Assembly (NCBI GenBank): GCA_013112585.1
Contig: JABFGH010000006.1
Coordinates: 62,001-126,000 of the forward strand
Origin: Ignavibacteriota bacterium
GTDB lineage: Bacteria; Bacteroidota; Ignavibacteria; Ignavibacteriales; Melioribacteraceae
Length of the DNA: 64,000 nucleotides
Reading direction: 5' to 3'
This document shows positions 17,206-26,411 of this stretch, piece by piece. How positions within the stretch are numbered: the stretch's first letter is position 1; every line of letters begins with the position of its first letter. The position numbers and the translations under genes were made by a program. The notes under the pieces were generated by a model that saw nothing but the letters and a program-made list of their open reading frames with translations, made no database searches and was not told the DNA's origin.

Positions 17206-18433
17206 ATCAAAACTTAATATTCTGTTTATTTCCCCAATTATTCCTATACCGGCAAATGATGGTGGAAAATTGAGTCTATTTGGTTTGCTTAAAGGGCTCG
17301 CTTCAAATGGACATAAAATAGATTTCTTTTGTTACCTCCAAAATAAAGATTATGATAAATCAATTGATACTTTGTCAAAGTATTGTAAGCCATTTATAAT
17401 TCTACACTCAACTGAAAATAAAATCAGCAAGGCTATAATTAATTTTTTTAATCCCTTACCCTACAATTTAACAAAGTATCTTTCATCTGATCTTAAAAAA
17501 GAATTAAAAAAATATTTCGAAGAAAATACACCTGATGTTATTCATGTTGCAACTTTATCAATGGCATGGGTAGTAGATGAAATTAAAAAATATTCAAATG
17601 CCCCAATTGTTTTACGTCAGGAAAATTTTGAATCAATGATATTTAAGCGAAGATTTGAAAGAGAAAGAAGTTTTGTATTAAAACACTATTTGAAGTATCA
17701 ATACAAAAAGTATATAAAATATGAACCGGAAATTTGCGGAAAATTCAATAAGTGCATTATGATCAGTAATGTAGATACAAAACGATTACTGGAATTAAAT
17801 AATAGAATTAGAACTGTTTCAATACCCGTTGGAGTGGATGAAATTGCAAATAATTATGATTCTAATGTTGAGCCTTATTCTCTTGTTCACATTGGTAGTT
17901 TAAATTGGTATCCAAATAAAGATGGCATTGAATGGTTCATCAACTATGTTTTTACTTTGGTTGTAGCTAAATACCCTGAAGCAAAACTTTACCTTTATGG
18001 TGGTGGAATAAACAACGATTTCAAAATTTCCGGTAAACTAAAAAACAACATTGTTATTAAAGGATTTGTTGAAAATATATGGCAAGAATTGGCTTCAAAA
18101 TCCATTGGGATAATTCCTTTAAGAATTGGAGGAGGAATAAGAGTCAAAATTTTAGAGATGATGTCATTTGGTATCCCATTAGTCACAACAGAAATTGGAA
18201 AGGAAGGAATTGATGCGGAACCTAACAAACATTTATTGGTTGCAAATACTCCAAAAGAATTTACTGATTCTATAGAAAAAATTTGGTTAGATGAGAGTGT
18301 GGGCAAATATTTAACTCAAAACTCAAAGAAAAAAATTAACGAAAAATATACGTGGAGTGCAGTAATTAAAAAATTTGAAACTACATATTTTGAACAATTG
18401 AAAAGTAATCAAAAGAATTCGAGGTTAAATTAA
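17198..18433 (+). CDS. Family 4-type glycosyltransferase (GT-B fold)
   Basis: The start is placed at the ATG at 17198, which overlaps the upstream gene by eight bases. An upstream in-frame TTG at 17174 would lie inside that gene and has no ribosome-binding signal. The protein, about 411 residues, has the N-terminal GT-B pattern NILFISPIIPIPANDGGKLS, and in the C-terminal domain VHIGSLNWYPNKDGIEWF and ILEMMSFGIPLVTTEIGKEGID. The latter corresponds to the nucleotide-sugar-binding EAMAxGxPVV block. It is likely to add a sugar in repeat-unit assembly. The closest functional type cannot be decided. Confidence 0.85.
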   Translation: MTKSKLNILFISPIIPIPANDGGKLSLFGLLKGLASNGHKIDFFCYLQNKDYDKSIDTLSKYCKPFIILHSTENKISKAIINFFNPLPYNLTKYLSSDLKKELKKYFEENTPDVIHVATLSMAWVVDEIKKYSNAPIVLRQENFESMIFKRRFERERSFVLKHYLKYQYKKYIKYEPEICGKFNKCIMISNVDTKRLLELNNRIRTVSIPVGVDEIANNYDSNVEPYSLVHIGSLNWYPNKDGIEWFINYVFTLVVAKYPEAKLYLYGGGINNDFKISGKLKNNIVIKGFVENIWQELASKSIGIIPLRIGGGIRVKILEMMSFGIPLVTTEIGKEGIDAEPNKHLLVANTPKEFTDSIEKIWLDESVGKYLTQNSKKKINEKYTWSAVIKKFETTYFEQLKSNQKNSRLN

Positions 18434-18437
18434 TTAA

Positions 18438-19568
18438 ATGAAAAAAATTCTTGTAATTTTCGGTACACGCCCCGAAGCAATTAAGTTAGCTCCCGTTATT
18501 GCCGAACTTAAAAAACAAAAGACCCTAATAACAAAGGTTTACTCAACAGGTCAGCACCGCGAAATGCTTAAGCAGGTATTGGATATTTTTAATTTATCAA
18601 TTGATAAAGATTTGAAGTTGATGAAGCCTAATCAAGATTTATTTGATATAACGATGAATGCGATGGGTGCTCTTAAAAAAGTATACCTAAAAGAAAAACC
18701 TGATCTGGTAATTGTTCAAGGTGATACTTCAACAGCATTTATTTCAGCACTGGCTGCATTTTATCTTAAAATTAAAGTAGCGCATGTTGAAGCAGGATTG
18801 AGAAGCTACAATATTTATAGCCCGTTCCCGGAAGAAGCGAATAGAAGGTTTATTTCTGTAGTTGCAGAGTATAACTTTGCTCCTACTCATGATGCTGAGA
18901 AACAGCTTCTGAAAGAAGGATTCCCAAAATCAAAAATATTTTACACCGGCAATACGGTTGTTGATGCATTATTACAAATGAAAAAAGTGTTTAAGTCAAA
19001 TGAATTAAAGACTAAACTTAAAGATGATTATACCAAAGCATTGGGTAAAGATTTTTTCGATAAAAAATATATTCTTATTACAATGCACCGCAGAGAAAAA
19101 TTTGGTGATGAACTAAAATCAGTTCTGCAAACGATTAAATCTTTAGCTGAAAAATATTCAGATTACAATTTTGTGTATCCCGTTCACTTAAATCCAAATG
19201 TTAAAAAACCTGTTGAACAAATCCTCGGCAAGTGCAGCAATATAAAACTAATTCCGCCGCAGGATTACATTAAATTTATTTATTTGATGAGTAACTGCTG
19301 GTTTATTATGAGTGATTCAGGCGGAGTGCAGGAAGAATGTTTTGTTTTCAAAAAACCAATATTAGTTTTAAGAGATACTACCGAAAGAATGGAAGCTGTA
19401 AAAGCAGGTTACGCATTTATGGTCGGCAGCGACCCTAAAAAAATAAAAAATAAATTTTCATTTGTTGATAATAAACTTAAATCTAAGTTTGATTTTTTTA
19501 ATGTTAAAAATCCATTTGGTGATGGTAAGGCGTCGCAAAGAATTACAAAATTACTTAAGTCAATGTGA
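18438..19568 (+). CDS. wecB: UDP-N-acetylglucosamine 2-epimerase (non-hydrolysing)
   Basis: This enzyme interconverts UDP-GlcNAc and UDP-ManNAc, supplying ManNAc-derived sugars for surface glycans. The 376-residue sequence has all the family blocks: FGTRPEAIKLAPVI (8-21), YSTGQHREML, VQGDTSTAF, AHVEAGLRS, PFPEEANRRF, YTGNTVVDAL, MHRREKFG and SDSGGVQEE. The active-site region appears intact. It starts five bases after the preceding glycosyltransferase gene. No UDP-ManNAc dehydrogenase (wecC) is in the window, so the fate of ManNAc is open. Confidence 0.95.
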   Translation: MKKILVIFGTRPEAIKLAPVIAELKKQKTLITKVYSTGQHREMLKQVLDIFNLSIDKDLKLMKPNQDLFDITMNAMGALKKVYLKEKPDLVIVQGDTSTAFISALAAFYLKIKVAHVEAGLRSYNIYSPFPEEANRRFISVVAEYNFAPTHDAEKQLLKEGFPKSKIFYTGNTVVDALLQMKKVFKSNELKTKLKDDYTKALGKDFFDKKYILITMHRREKFGDELKSVLQTIKSLAEKYSDYNFVYPVHLNPNVKKPVEQILGKCSNIKLIPPQDYIKFIYLMSNCWFIMSDSGGVQEECFVFKKPILVLRDTTERMEAVKAGYAFMVGSDPKKIKNKFSFVDNKLKSKFDFFNVKNPFGDGKASQRITKLLKSM

Positions 19569-19614
19569 TAATTTTTAATTACTTTGATAAGTTAAAATTC
19601 TAGAATTTTTGTTA

Positions 19615-20847
19615 ATGAAAAAACTACTACTTATAACACAATATTTTCCTCCCGAAATTGGAGGCGGTTCACAGCGGAGTTTTGGTTTCGCAAAGGAACT
19701 CTCCGATCTGGGCGTTGATGTAACTGTTGTTACTCCCTACCCAACTTACTTGATGAAAAAAGAGGAAGTAAAAACCAAGTTTAAGTTGTATGAAAAGGTT
19801 GAACAGGATGGAATTAAAGTATATCAAACCTTTGTAATCGCAACTGATAGGGGAGGATTTTTTCGTAGAATTTTATACTATCTCTCATTCACAGTTTCCG
19901 CAATCATCGTTGTATTATCAAAAATTAAAAATGTCGATTTCATAATTACTATCTCCCCGCCTTTATTTACCGGCATTGCAGGAGTAATACTTAAAAAATT
20001 TAAGTCGGCTAAACTTGTTTTTGATATTGGCGATCTCTGGCCCGAATCTGCAGTTCAATTAGGATTCTTGAAGAATAAAACGGCAATTAAACTTTCAGAA
20101 AAATTAGAAAAGTGGATTTATAAAAACAGTGATTTAATTAATGTTGTTACCCGTGATACCTTTGATAAGGTTAGATCCCGTTTTGGCGAATCCTTACCAT
20201 TAGCCTATGTACCCAACTTTGTAAATACAAAAATTATTAATAATGCAGCTAAAGATATAGATTTATTGAGTAAGTATAATTTAAATGGCAAAAAAGTTTT
20301 TGGTTACGCCGGCAACATCGGCAGTGCACAAGGAGTTAAAATAATCACAGACGCAGCAAAATTAACTCTTGATCGAAAAGATATTGCCTACCTAATAATT
20401 GGTGATGGTGTTGATAAGGATGAGTTAGTGAAAGACATAAAAAATAACAATTTAGATAATGTTGTTCTCGTTCCTCCCGTTGATAAGGATGAGATTGTTA
20501 AATACATTTCACTTTTTGACGCGATGATAATTCCTTTAGTAAAAAATGATCTTTTTAAAATTACCATTCCTTCAAAACTTTATGAAAGTATGGCGGCAAA
20601 AATTCCGGTACTTTTATGTGTTGATGGAGAGGCAAGAAGAATAGTTGAAGAAGCTAACTGCGGAATTTATATTGAACCGGAAAACTCTGTTATGCTTGCT
20701 GAAAAAGTAAAATACTTTAATGACAATGCACAGCTTGCCGAACAGTTTGGCGAAAACGGTGTTGCAGTTGCTAAGGAAAAGTTTGATAGAAATGTTGTAA
20801 TAAATAGTTTTTTTGAAGAACACTTAAATGGCAGTATAAATATTTAA
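19615..20847 (+). CDS. Family 4 glycosyltransferase (WcaI/colanic-acid type)
   Basis: The protein has about 410 residues and a GT-B fold. The N-terminus MKKLLLITQYFPPEIGGGSQR is typical of GT4 enzymes, and KVFGYAGNIGSAQG and the C-terminal KLYESMAAKIPVLLCVDGEARRI form the donor-binding domain. DIGDLWPESAVQLGFL near 140 is characteristic of the WcaI-like group. The ATG at 19615 is chosen over a TTG at 19609 two codons earlier. The gene is preceded by a palindromic AT-rich spacer of 46 bases. Sugar specificity is unknown. Confidence 0.87.
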   Translation: MKKLLLITQYFPPEIGGGSQRSFGFAKELSDLGVDVTVVTPYPTYLMKKEEVKTKFKLYEKVEQDGIKVYQTFVIATDRGGFFRRILYYLSFTVSAIIVVLSKIKNVDFIITISPPLFTGIAGVILKKFKSAKLVFDIGDLWPESAVQLGFLKNKTAIKLSEKLEKWIYKNSDLINVVTRDTFDKVRSRFGESLPLAYVPNFVNTKIINNAAKDIDLLSKYNLNGKKVFGYAGNIGSAQGVKIITDAAKLTLDRKDIAYLIIGDGVDKDELVKDIKNNNLDNVVLVPPVDKDEIVKYISLFDAMIIPLVKNDLFKITIPSKLYESMAAKIPVLLCVDGEARRIVEEANCGIYIEPENSVMLAEKVKYFNDNAQLAEQFGENGVAVAKEKFDRNVVINSFFEEHLNGSINI

Positions 20848-20959
20848 GGCAGTCTTAATTGAGTTTTTGTCCCTTTTGATTTTTATTCCTTCCATTGTAA
20901 ATTTATTTTAACTTTAAGTTTATGTTTTTGATTATTCTAATAATATTAACTGCTACTTA

Positions 20960-22162
20960 ATGAAACACGACACAATAATAATCGGTGCCGGAATTGTAGG
21001 ACTGGCAGCGGCATTAAAAATACTTGAAAAAAATCCCGATAGAAAATTATTAATTCTCGAAAAAGAAGATACTATCGCCAAGCACCAAACAGGTAATAAC
21101 AGCGGCGTAATTCATTCGGGTATTTACTACAAGCCGGGCAGTCTAAAAGCTGTTAACTGCCGTAAGGGTTACAAGCAGCTAATAAGTTTTTGTGATGAAC
21201 AGAATATTAAATATGAAATTTGCGGAAAAGTTATTGTCGCTGCTTCTGAAGATCAGCATCAGCAGCTTGATAAACTTTTTGAAAGAGGAACGGCAAACGG
21301 ACTTGAAAATTTAAGACGACTTAGCGGTGAGGAAGTAAATGAAATTGAACCTCACGTAAATGCAACAGGGGGAATATTTGTACCGCAAACGGGTATAATT
21401 GACTACAAAGATGTTTGCGAAAAGTTAAAGGCTATTATTGAATCTAAAGGCGGTGAAATAATCTTTAATGAAAAGATTAAAAATATTATTAAGGGCAATG
21501 ACGAATTAACAATCGAATCGGAAAGAAATCAATATCGTTCAAAATATTTAATTTCATGTGCAGGGCTTCAATCAGATAGAGTGGCGAAGCTTACTGAAAG
21601 TGGACTTGATATTCGCATTGTTCCTTTCCGCGGCGAGTATTATAAATTAGTGCCTGATAAAAGAGAATTAGTTAAATCATTAATTTACCCTGTCCCAGAT
21701 CCGGCATTTCCTTTTCTCGGGGTTCACTTTACACGCATGATTGACGGTGAGGTTGAAGCGGGTCCCAATGCAGTATTAGCGTTTAAGCGCGAGGGATACT
21801 CAAAGTTTTCATTCAATGCAAAAGATACTTTTGATACATTTACTTATCCGGGATTTTTAAAAGTAATGAGCAAACATTTTGCCATGGGGCTGGGTGAATT
21901 TCACAGATCGTTCAGTAAAGATGCTTTTGTTAAAGCGCTTCAAAAATTAATTCCCTCTATTACAAAGGATGATCTTGTTCCAGGTGGAGCAGGCGTAAGA
22001 GCACAAGCTTGTGATAGAAACGGCGGACTTTTAGATGACTTTAGAATTATCGAAAATAAAAATATCTTTCACGTTTGTAATGCTCCTTCTCCGGCTGCAA
22101 CTTCATCGTTATCAATTGGGGAACACATTGCCGGTAGATTATTATCACGAATTAATGATTAA
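20960..22162 (+). CDS. lhgO: L-2-hydroxyglutarate oxidase (LhgO-type FAD oxidoreductase)
   Basis: This 400-residue member of the DAO/GlpA flavoprotein superfamily has the FAD motif IIIGAGIVGLAAALKIL (5-21), then NNSGVIHSGIYYKPGSLKA, a strong LhgO-family block, and GGAGVRAQACDRNGGLLDDF near the C-terminus. It would oxidise L-2-hydroxyglutarate to 2-oxoglutarate, a metabolite-repair step linked to the respiratory chain. It has no evident role in polysaccharide synthesis, although it lies between two glycan genes. A 112-base gap upstream could hold a promoter, but I see no convincing one. Confidence 0.88.
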   Translation: MKHDTIIIGAGIVGLAAALKILEKNPDRKLLILEKEDTIAKHQTGNNSGVIHSGIYYKPGSLKAVNCRKGYKQLISFCDEQNIKYEICGKVIVAASEDQHQQLDKLFERGTANGLENLRRLSGEEVNEIEPHVNATGGIFVPQTGIIDYKDVCEKLKAIIESKGGEIIFNEKIKNIIKGNDELTIESERNQYRSKYLISCAGLQSDRVAKLTESGLDIRIVPFRGEYYKLVPDKRELVKSLIYPVPDPAFPFLGVHFTRMIDGEVEAGPNAVLAFKREGYSKFSFNAKDTFDTFTYPGFLKVMSKHFAMGLGEFHRSFSKDAFVKALQKLIPSITKDDLVPGGAGVRAQACDRNGGLLDDFRIIENKNIFHVCNAPSPAATSSLSIGEHIAGRLLSRIND

Positions 22163-22176
22163 GGTTTTTTAGTAAT

Positions 22177-23577
22177 TTGGAAAAAAGAATAGAAAGATTA
22201 TTAGTAGTTGGAATGGATTTCCTGATGATAAATTTTGCAGGATTTCTTTTCTTTTATTTAAGAGTTAGTTCAGGCTGGTTCGAGCTATTAACTCAGCCCG
22301 ATATTTTTATACCGCTGCTTGTAGTTTATTTTTACTGGATTATAATTTTTACATTTGTTGGAATGTACCGCACATGGTTTGCTGCTTCACGTTTTGATGA
22401 ACTTTCAACTCTGTTTAAAGCTTCTTTCGTAGGCATATTCATTCTTTTCTTTTTGATAATGTATGATGATTATGTGCATGATGTCCAGTCATCCAGCAGG
22501 TTTATTATTTTTATTTATTGGGGATTCTTCCTCTTCTTTGTCAGCATCGGCAGATTAATAATCAGGGCATTCCAGCGCAGACTTCTTGTAAAAGGTATTG
22601 GCAGGCGAAACGCAGTTATAGTAGGGTTTAATCAAAAGTCCAACAGCATACACAATACAATTGATAAATACAAAGTACTTGGATTAGACCTTAAAGCATA
22701 CGTTGCAGTCCGAGAGGAAAATGTGGGTAAATTTTACAAAGATATTAAAGTGGTTGACACTGTTGAAAATGTTGTTCAAGTAGTAAAAGATTATAACGCC
22801 AAGGAATTAATTATTGCGCTTGAAAAACATGAAGATGACGTGATGATGAATCTTATTTCAAAATTTGATAATGGTGTTAACTTAAAAATTGTGCCCGACC
22901 TTTACGAAATTATAAGCGGTCAAGCCCGCACAGCGCAAATTTACGGTTTCCCATTAATTGATATTATGCCGCAGCTTATGCCCGAATGGGAGAAAAAAGT
23001 TAAGCGCATTATGGATTTAATAATTTCATTTGTAATTATTGTTCTTACACTGCCGGTAACACTTGGTACGGCAATAGCAATAAAGCTGAACAGTAAGGGA
23101 CCAATTTTATACAAGCAGGAAAGATCGGGACTAAAAGGTAAGGTTTTTAATATCTATAAATTCAGATCGATGTATCAAGATGCGGAATCTAAAACGGGTC
23201 CGATTTGGTCAACTAAAAATGATCCGCGAATTACAAGTGTGGGAAGGTTTATTAGGAAGGTACGTATTGATGAAATTCCGCAAATGATAAATATATTTAA
23301 AGGCGAAATGAGTCTGGTTGGTCCGCGACCTGAAAGACCATTTTTCGTAGAACAGCTTTCTAAGGATATTCCGCTTTATAAAAGAAGATTAACATTACGC
23401 CCGGGACTAACAGGCTGGGCGCAGGTAAAACATAAGTATGATGAAAATGTTGAGGATGTAAAAGTTAAACTGAGATACGACCTGTTTTATATCGAAAATA
23501 TTTCAATTAGGCTCGATCTCAAAATTCTGTTCAGAACTGTTTTTGTTGTACTTTTTGGTAAAGGACATTTTGAATAG
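22177..23577 (+). CDS. Polyprenyl-phosphate sugar-1-phosphate transferase (PHPT, WcaJ/WbaP-like)
   Basis: This protein probably starts repeat-unit synthesis by moving a sugar-1-phosphate to undecaprenyl phosphate. Its 466 residues comprise four N-terminal membrane helices, a Rossmann-like middle domain (RNAVIVGFNQKS) and a complete C-terminal catalytic domain: a reentrant membrane helix near 280-300, then KGPILYKQERSG, YKFRSMYQDAE, RIDEIPQMINIFKGEMSLVGPRPE and RPGLTGWAQV. The Arg/Asp-Glu active-site blocks are intact. The start is TTG at 22177; ATG codons further in would remove the first helix. The sugar substrate cannot be read directly. Confidence 0.92.
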   Translation: MEKRIERLLVVGMDFLMINFAGFLFFYLRVSSGWFELLTQPDIFIPLLVVYFYWIIIFTFVGMYRTWFAASRFDELSTLFKASFVGIFILFFLIMYDDYVHDVQSSSRFIIFIYWGFFLFFVSIGRLIIRAFQRRLLVKGIGRRNAVIVGFNQKSNSIHNTIDKYKVLGLDLKAYVAVREENVGKFYKDIKVVDTVENVVQVVKDYNAKELIIALEKHEDDVMMNLISKFDNGVNLKIVPDLYEIISGQARTAQIYGFPLIDIMPQLMPEWEKKVKRIMDLIISFVIIVLTLPVTLGTAIAIKLNSKGPILYKQERSGLKGKVFNIYKFRSMYQDAESKTGPIWSTKNDPRITSVGRFIRKVRIDEIPQMINIFKGEMSLVGPRPERPFFVEQLSKDIPLYKRRLTLRPGLTGWAQVKHKYDENVEDVKVKLRYDLFYIENISIRLDLKILFRTVFVVLFGKGHFE

Positions 23578-23646
23578 AGCAAAGAGCTTTTTGTTGTAAC
23601 TTGCAGTTCAAATTTAATTAAGCAGTATAAATCAAAATTTTATATT

Positions 23647-23654
23647 TATATTTG
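23647..23654 (+). promoter_or_regulatory. Possible Bacteroidota-type -7 element before the GT2 gene
   Basis: TATATTTG matches the TAnnTTTG -7 consensus exactly and lies 40 bases before the start of the next gene, in a 116-base gap. No TTG is present at the expected -33 position, so this is weaker than the other promoter candidates and may be a chance match in AT-rich DNA. Confidence 0.3.
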
Positions 23655-23693
23655 ATAAAAAAATAAGTACTAGTTATAGTTGGAGAACTAAGA

Positions 23694-24410
23694 TTGAAAT
23701 CAATAATTATTATTCCTACTTACGATGAATTAAACAATATTCAGAAGATGATACCAATTTTATTATCAACTTATGAGGAAACTGATATTCTCGTTGTTGA
23801 TGATAACTCACCCGATGGAACCGGTAATTATGTTAAAAAATTATCGGAAGAAAATAACAGGGTGCATGTAATTCAGCGGGCAGCTAAATCGGGCTTAGGT
23901 ACTGCCTACGTTGCCGGATTTAAACATATGCTTAAAAATGGTTATGATATTGCATTTCAGATGGATGCCGATTTTTCGCACGACCCGAAAGAGATAGGTA
24001 ATTTCATTAAACAATTAGATGATTATGATTTGATTATCGGCAGCAGATATATTCAAGGAGTTAATGTTGTAAACTGGCCCATGCGCCGGCTGTTGTTAAG
24101 TTACTTTGCAAATAAGTACACCAAAATTGTTACCGGTCTGCCTATGCATGATAGTACAGGCGGATTCAAGTGCTTTAAGAGAGAAGTTTTGGAATCAATA
24201 AATTTAGATAACATTCATTCCAACGGTTATGCATTTCAGATTGAAATGAATTTTAAAGCATGGAAAAAAGGATTTAGGCTGAAGGAAATTCCAATCATTT
24301 TTATTGATAGAATTGAAGGCACTTCAAAAATGTCGAAAAAAATTGTACGCGAAGCGGTTTTTATGGTTTGGAAACTCCGCTTTCAAAGTATATTCGGATT
24401 ATTAAAATAA
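23694..24410 (+). CDS. Polyprenol-phosphate mannosyltransferase-like GT2 enzyme (DPM1 family)
   Basis: The 238-residue protein matches the dolichol-phosphate-mannose synthase branch of GT2: IIIPTYDELNNIQKMI at the N-terminus, VVDDNSPDGTGNYV, FQMDADFSHDP (metal-binding DAD), IIGSRYIQGVNVVNWP, and near the C-terminus IFIDRIEGTSKMS. It has no C-terminal membrane helices, as in the soluble bacterial type. The enzyme would make a polyprenyl-phosphate-linked hexose used by membrane glycosyltransferases or for glycan modification. The start is TTG with TGGAG nine bases upstream. Sugar identity is an inference from the family. Confidence 0.87.
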   Translation: MKSIIIIPTYDELNNIQKMIPILLSTYEETDILVVDDNSPDGTGNYVKKLSEENNRVHVIQRAAKSGLGTAYVAGFKHMLKNGYDIAFQMDADFSHDPKEIGNFIKQLDDYDLIIGSRYIQGVNVVNWPMRRLLLSYFANKYTKIVTGLPMHDSTGGFKCFKREVLESINLDNIHSNGYAFQIEMNFKAWKKGFRLKEIPIIFIDRIEGTSKMSKKIVREAVFMVWKLRFQSIFGLLK

Positions 24411-24419
24411 CCGGAAATT

Positions 24420-26399
24420 ATGATTGATCTTTCAATAATAATTGTAAACTATAACGTAAAAGAGTTTCTCCAAAACCTGCTTGATTCACTGAAAAAGGCA
24501 GCTCAAAATATCTCACATGAAATAATAATTGTTGATAACGCATCCGACGACGGTAGTGTTGAAGTTATTGAAGAACGATACCCGCATGTAAAATTAATTA
24601 AGAATGAAAAAAATATCGGCTTTGGTAAAGCTAATAATATTGCGCTAAGCAAAGCTGAAGGTAAGTTTCTTCTTTTGATCAATCCCGATACAATTGTGAA
24701 AGAAGATACATTTGAAAAACTTATCGACTTCATAAATAAAACAGATGATGCGGGAATAGTTGGCTGTAAAGTTCTTAATCCCGATGGAACTTTACAACTG
24801 CCATGCAGAAGAGGCTTTCCCGGTCCATGGACTTCCTTCACAAAGATTACCGGCTTAAGTAAACTTTTTCCTAAGAGTAAACTATTTGCACGTTACCATT
24901 TAACATATTTAGATGAAAATGAAACTTATGAAGTAGATGCTATTTCCGGTGCGTTCATGTTTATCAAAAGGGAAGCGTATGAAAAAGTTGGCGGCTTTGA
25001 CCCTGACTTTTTTATGTACGGCGAAGATTTGGATTTGTGTTACAGGGCTCAGAAGTCAGGCTTCAAAGTATATTACTTTCACGAAACGGAAATTATTCAT
25101 TACAAAGGTGAAAGCACCAAGCGCAGCCGAATTGATGAGACAAAAGTATTTTATAATGCTATGCATCTATTTGTTAAAAAACATTTCTCTGCATCTTTCC
25201 TTGTTCAGCTAATATTGCGGGCGGCTATCGGATTAAGAACAATGCTGGCATTTGCAAATTTATATCGTTTAATAATTTTTGCTGCTGCGGCAGATTTTAT
25301 TTTTGTTGCAGCCGCACTTTACTTAGCGGAAGAAATTTATTCTGTCGGATACTGGAAAGGCTTTCCGGCTGAAGTTAAACCATGGATTTATATTGTACCT
25401 GCTTTTGCTCAAGTTTTAATTTCGGGATTTGTTGGAGCTTACAAAAAAAACTCAATTTCAGTTTTAAAATGTTTGGCTGCGTTAGGAGTCGGAGTTGTTT
25501 TAATTTCTGCGAGTACATTTTTCTTAAAGCAGTATGCATTCAGCAGGGCAGTTGTTTTAATAACTTATGCAATTCTATTTATCGCTCTGCCATTGTGGCG
25601 CGTAGTATTTAAAATATTTAAGCGTGCCGGTCAAACAGCAGAATCGCGAAAACGCCGAACTCTGGTGGTGGGTACTGGGGAAACAGGGTCTGAACTGGCG
25701 AGAAAATTGAAATCATCAATTACTAATATTCATCACATAATTGGTTTGATTGGCAATACGAGAAAAACAATTGGTGAACAGAGAAGCGGATTTAAAGTAA
25801 TTGGAAGTTTAGAAAACATTAGCAAAATAATTGCCGAGCATAGAATTGACAAAGTAATTTTTGTTTCCAATGAAATATCATTTGAGCAGCAATTTGCGGC
25901 AGTATCCGAATGCCAGGGTACAAATGTGGAATTTGTAGTAGCCGGAAGCGAGCAGGAATTTTTAGTCGGTAAATCTGCTATAACAATGCTTGATGATATA
26001 CCCCTTTTAAAAGTGAGTTATAATATATCATCGCTCCCCCATAAAATTGCTAAAGGAATATTAGATTTTATTTTATCTGTGCCAATTTTACTTTTTGTTT
26101 ATCCTTTCATATATTTTTTTAATAAACTATCGAAAAAAGAAAATCAGTTTATTAATTTTATTTTAAGTGTACCAAAAGTGTTTTTAAGAAAAAAAAGTTT
26201 TGTAGGACCCGATTCCGGCTCGATGATAGAAAATCTTTATATAGGTAAAATTGGTTTAACCGGCTTATGGTTTACAGAGCATTATGATAAAACAGATTTT
26301 GAAGAGACGAATAAACTAAATATTTATTATGCAAAGAATCAGAACATTTGGATGGATCTTGAAATTTTAGGTAAAACATTTGCAAAGATGTTTGATTAA
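24420..26399 (+). CDS. GT2 glycosyltransferase fused to a degenerate polyprenyl-phosphate sugar-transferase module
   Basis: This 659-residue protein has two parts. Residues 1 to about 270 form a GT2 domain: LSIIIVNYNVKEFL, IIIVDNASDDGS, LLINPDTIV, and GGFDPDFFMYGEDLDLCYRA. From about 280 there are four membrane helices, then a Rossmann-like domain beginning RTLVVGTGETGSELARKL. The final segment resembles the ends of PHPT enzymes (KIGLTGLWFTEHY, then IYYAKNQNIWMDLEILGKTF). The catalytic middle of PHPT is missing: no KFRSM and no DELPQ/SLVGPRP block, and the region between is shortened. The second half is therefore likely non-catalytic, perhaps a membrane anchor or partner module. The fusion is in one uninterrupted frame. 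Confidence 0.82.
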   Translation: MIDLSIIIVNYNVKEFLQNLLDSLKKAAQNISHEIIIVDNASDDGSVEVIEERYPHVKLIKNEKNIGFGKANNIALSKAEGKFLLLINPDTIVKEDTFEKLIDFINKTDDAGIVGCKVLNPDGTLQLPCRRGFPGPWTSFTKITGLSKLFPKSKLFARYHLTYLDENETYEVDAISGAFMFIKREAYEKVGGFDPDFFMYGEDLDLCYRAQKSGFKVYYFHETEIIHYKGESTKRSRIDETKVFYNAMHLFVKKHFSASFLVQLILRAAIGLRTMLAFANLYRLIIFAAAADFIFVAAALYLAEEIYSVGYWKGFPAEVKPWIYIVPAFAQVLISGFVGAYKKNSISVLKCLAALGVGVVLISASTFFLKQYAFSRAVVLITYAILFIALPLWRVVFKIFKRAGQTAESRKRRTLVVGTGETGSELARKLKSSITNIHHIIGLIGNTRKTIGEQRSGFKVIGSLENISKIIAEHRIDKVIFVSNEISFEQQFAAVSECQGTNVEFVVAGSEQEFLVGKSAITMLDDIPLLKVSYNISSLPHKIAKGILDFILSVPILLFVYPFIYFFNKLSKKENQFINFILSVPKVFLRKKSFVGPDSGSMIENLYIGKIGLTGLWFTEHYDKTDFEETNKLNIYYAKNQNIWMDLEILGKTFAKMFD

Positions 26400-26411
26400 T
26401 TAGGAGTGAAA

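Noticed and set aside
19594-19609. 16-base perfect palindrome AAAATTCTAGAATTTT before a glycosyltransferase gene
   Set aside because: AT-rich, no loop, and no second copy seen; it may be an operator but nothing supports that beyond symmetry.
24937-25612. Two same-strand open frames inside the fused glycosyltransferase gene
   Set aside because: They overlap an unbroken 659-codon gene with clear motifs in its own frame and have no ribosome-binding signals.
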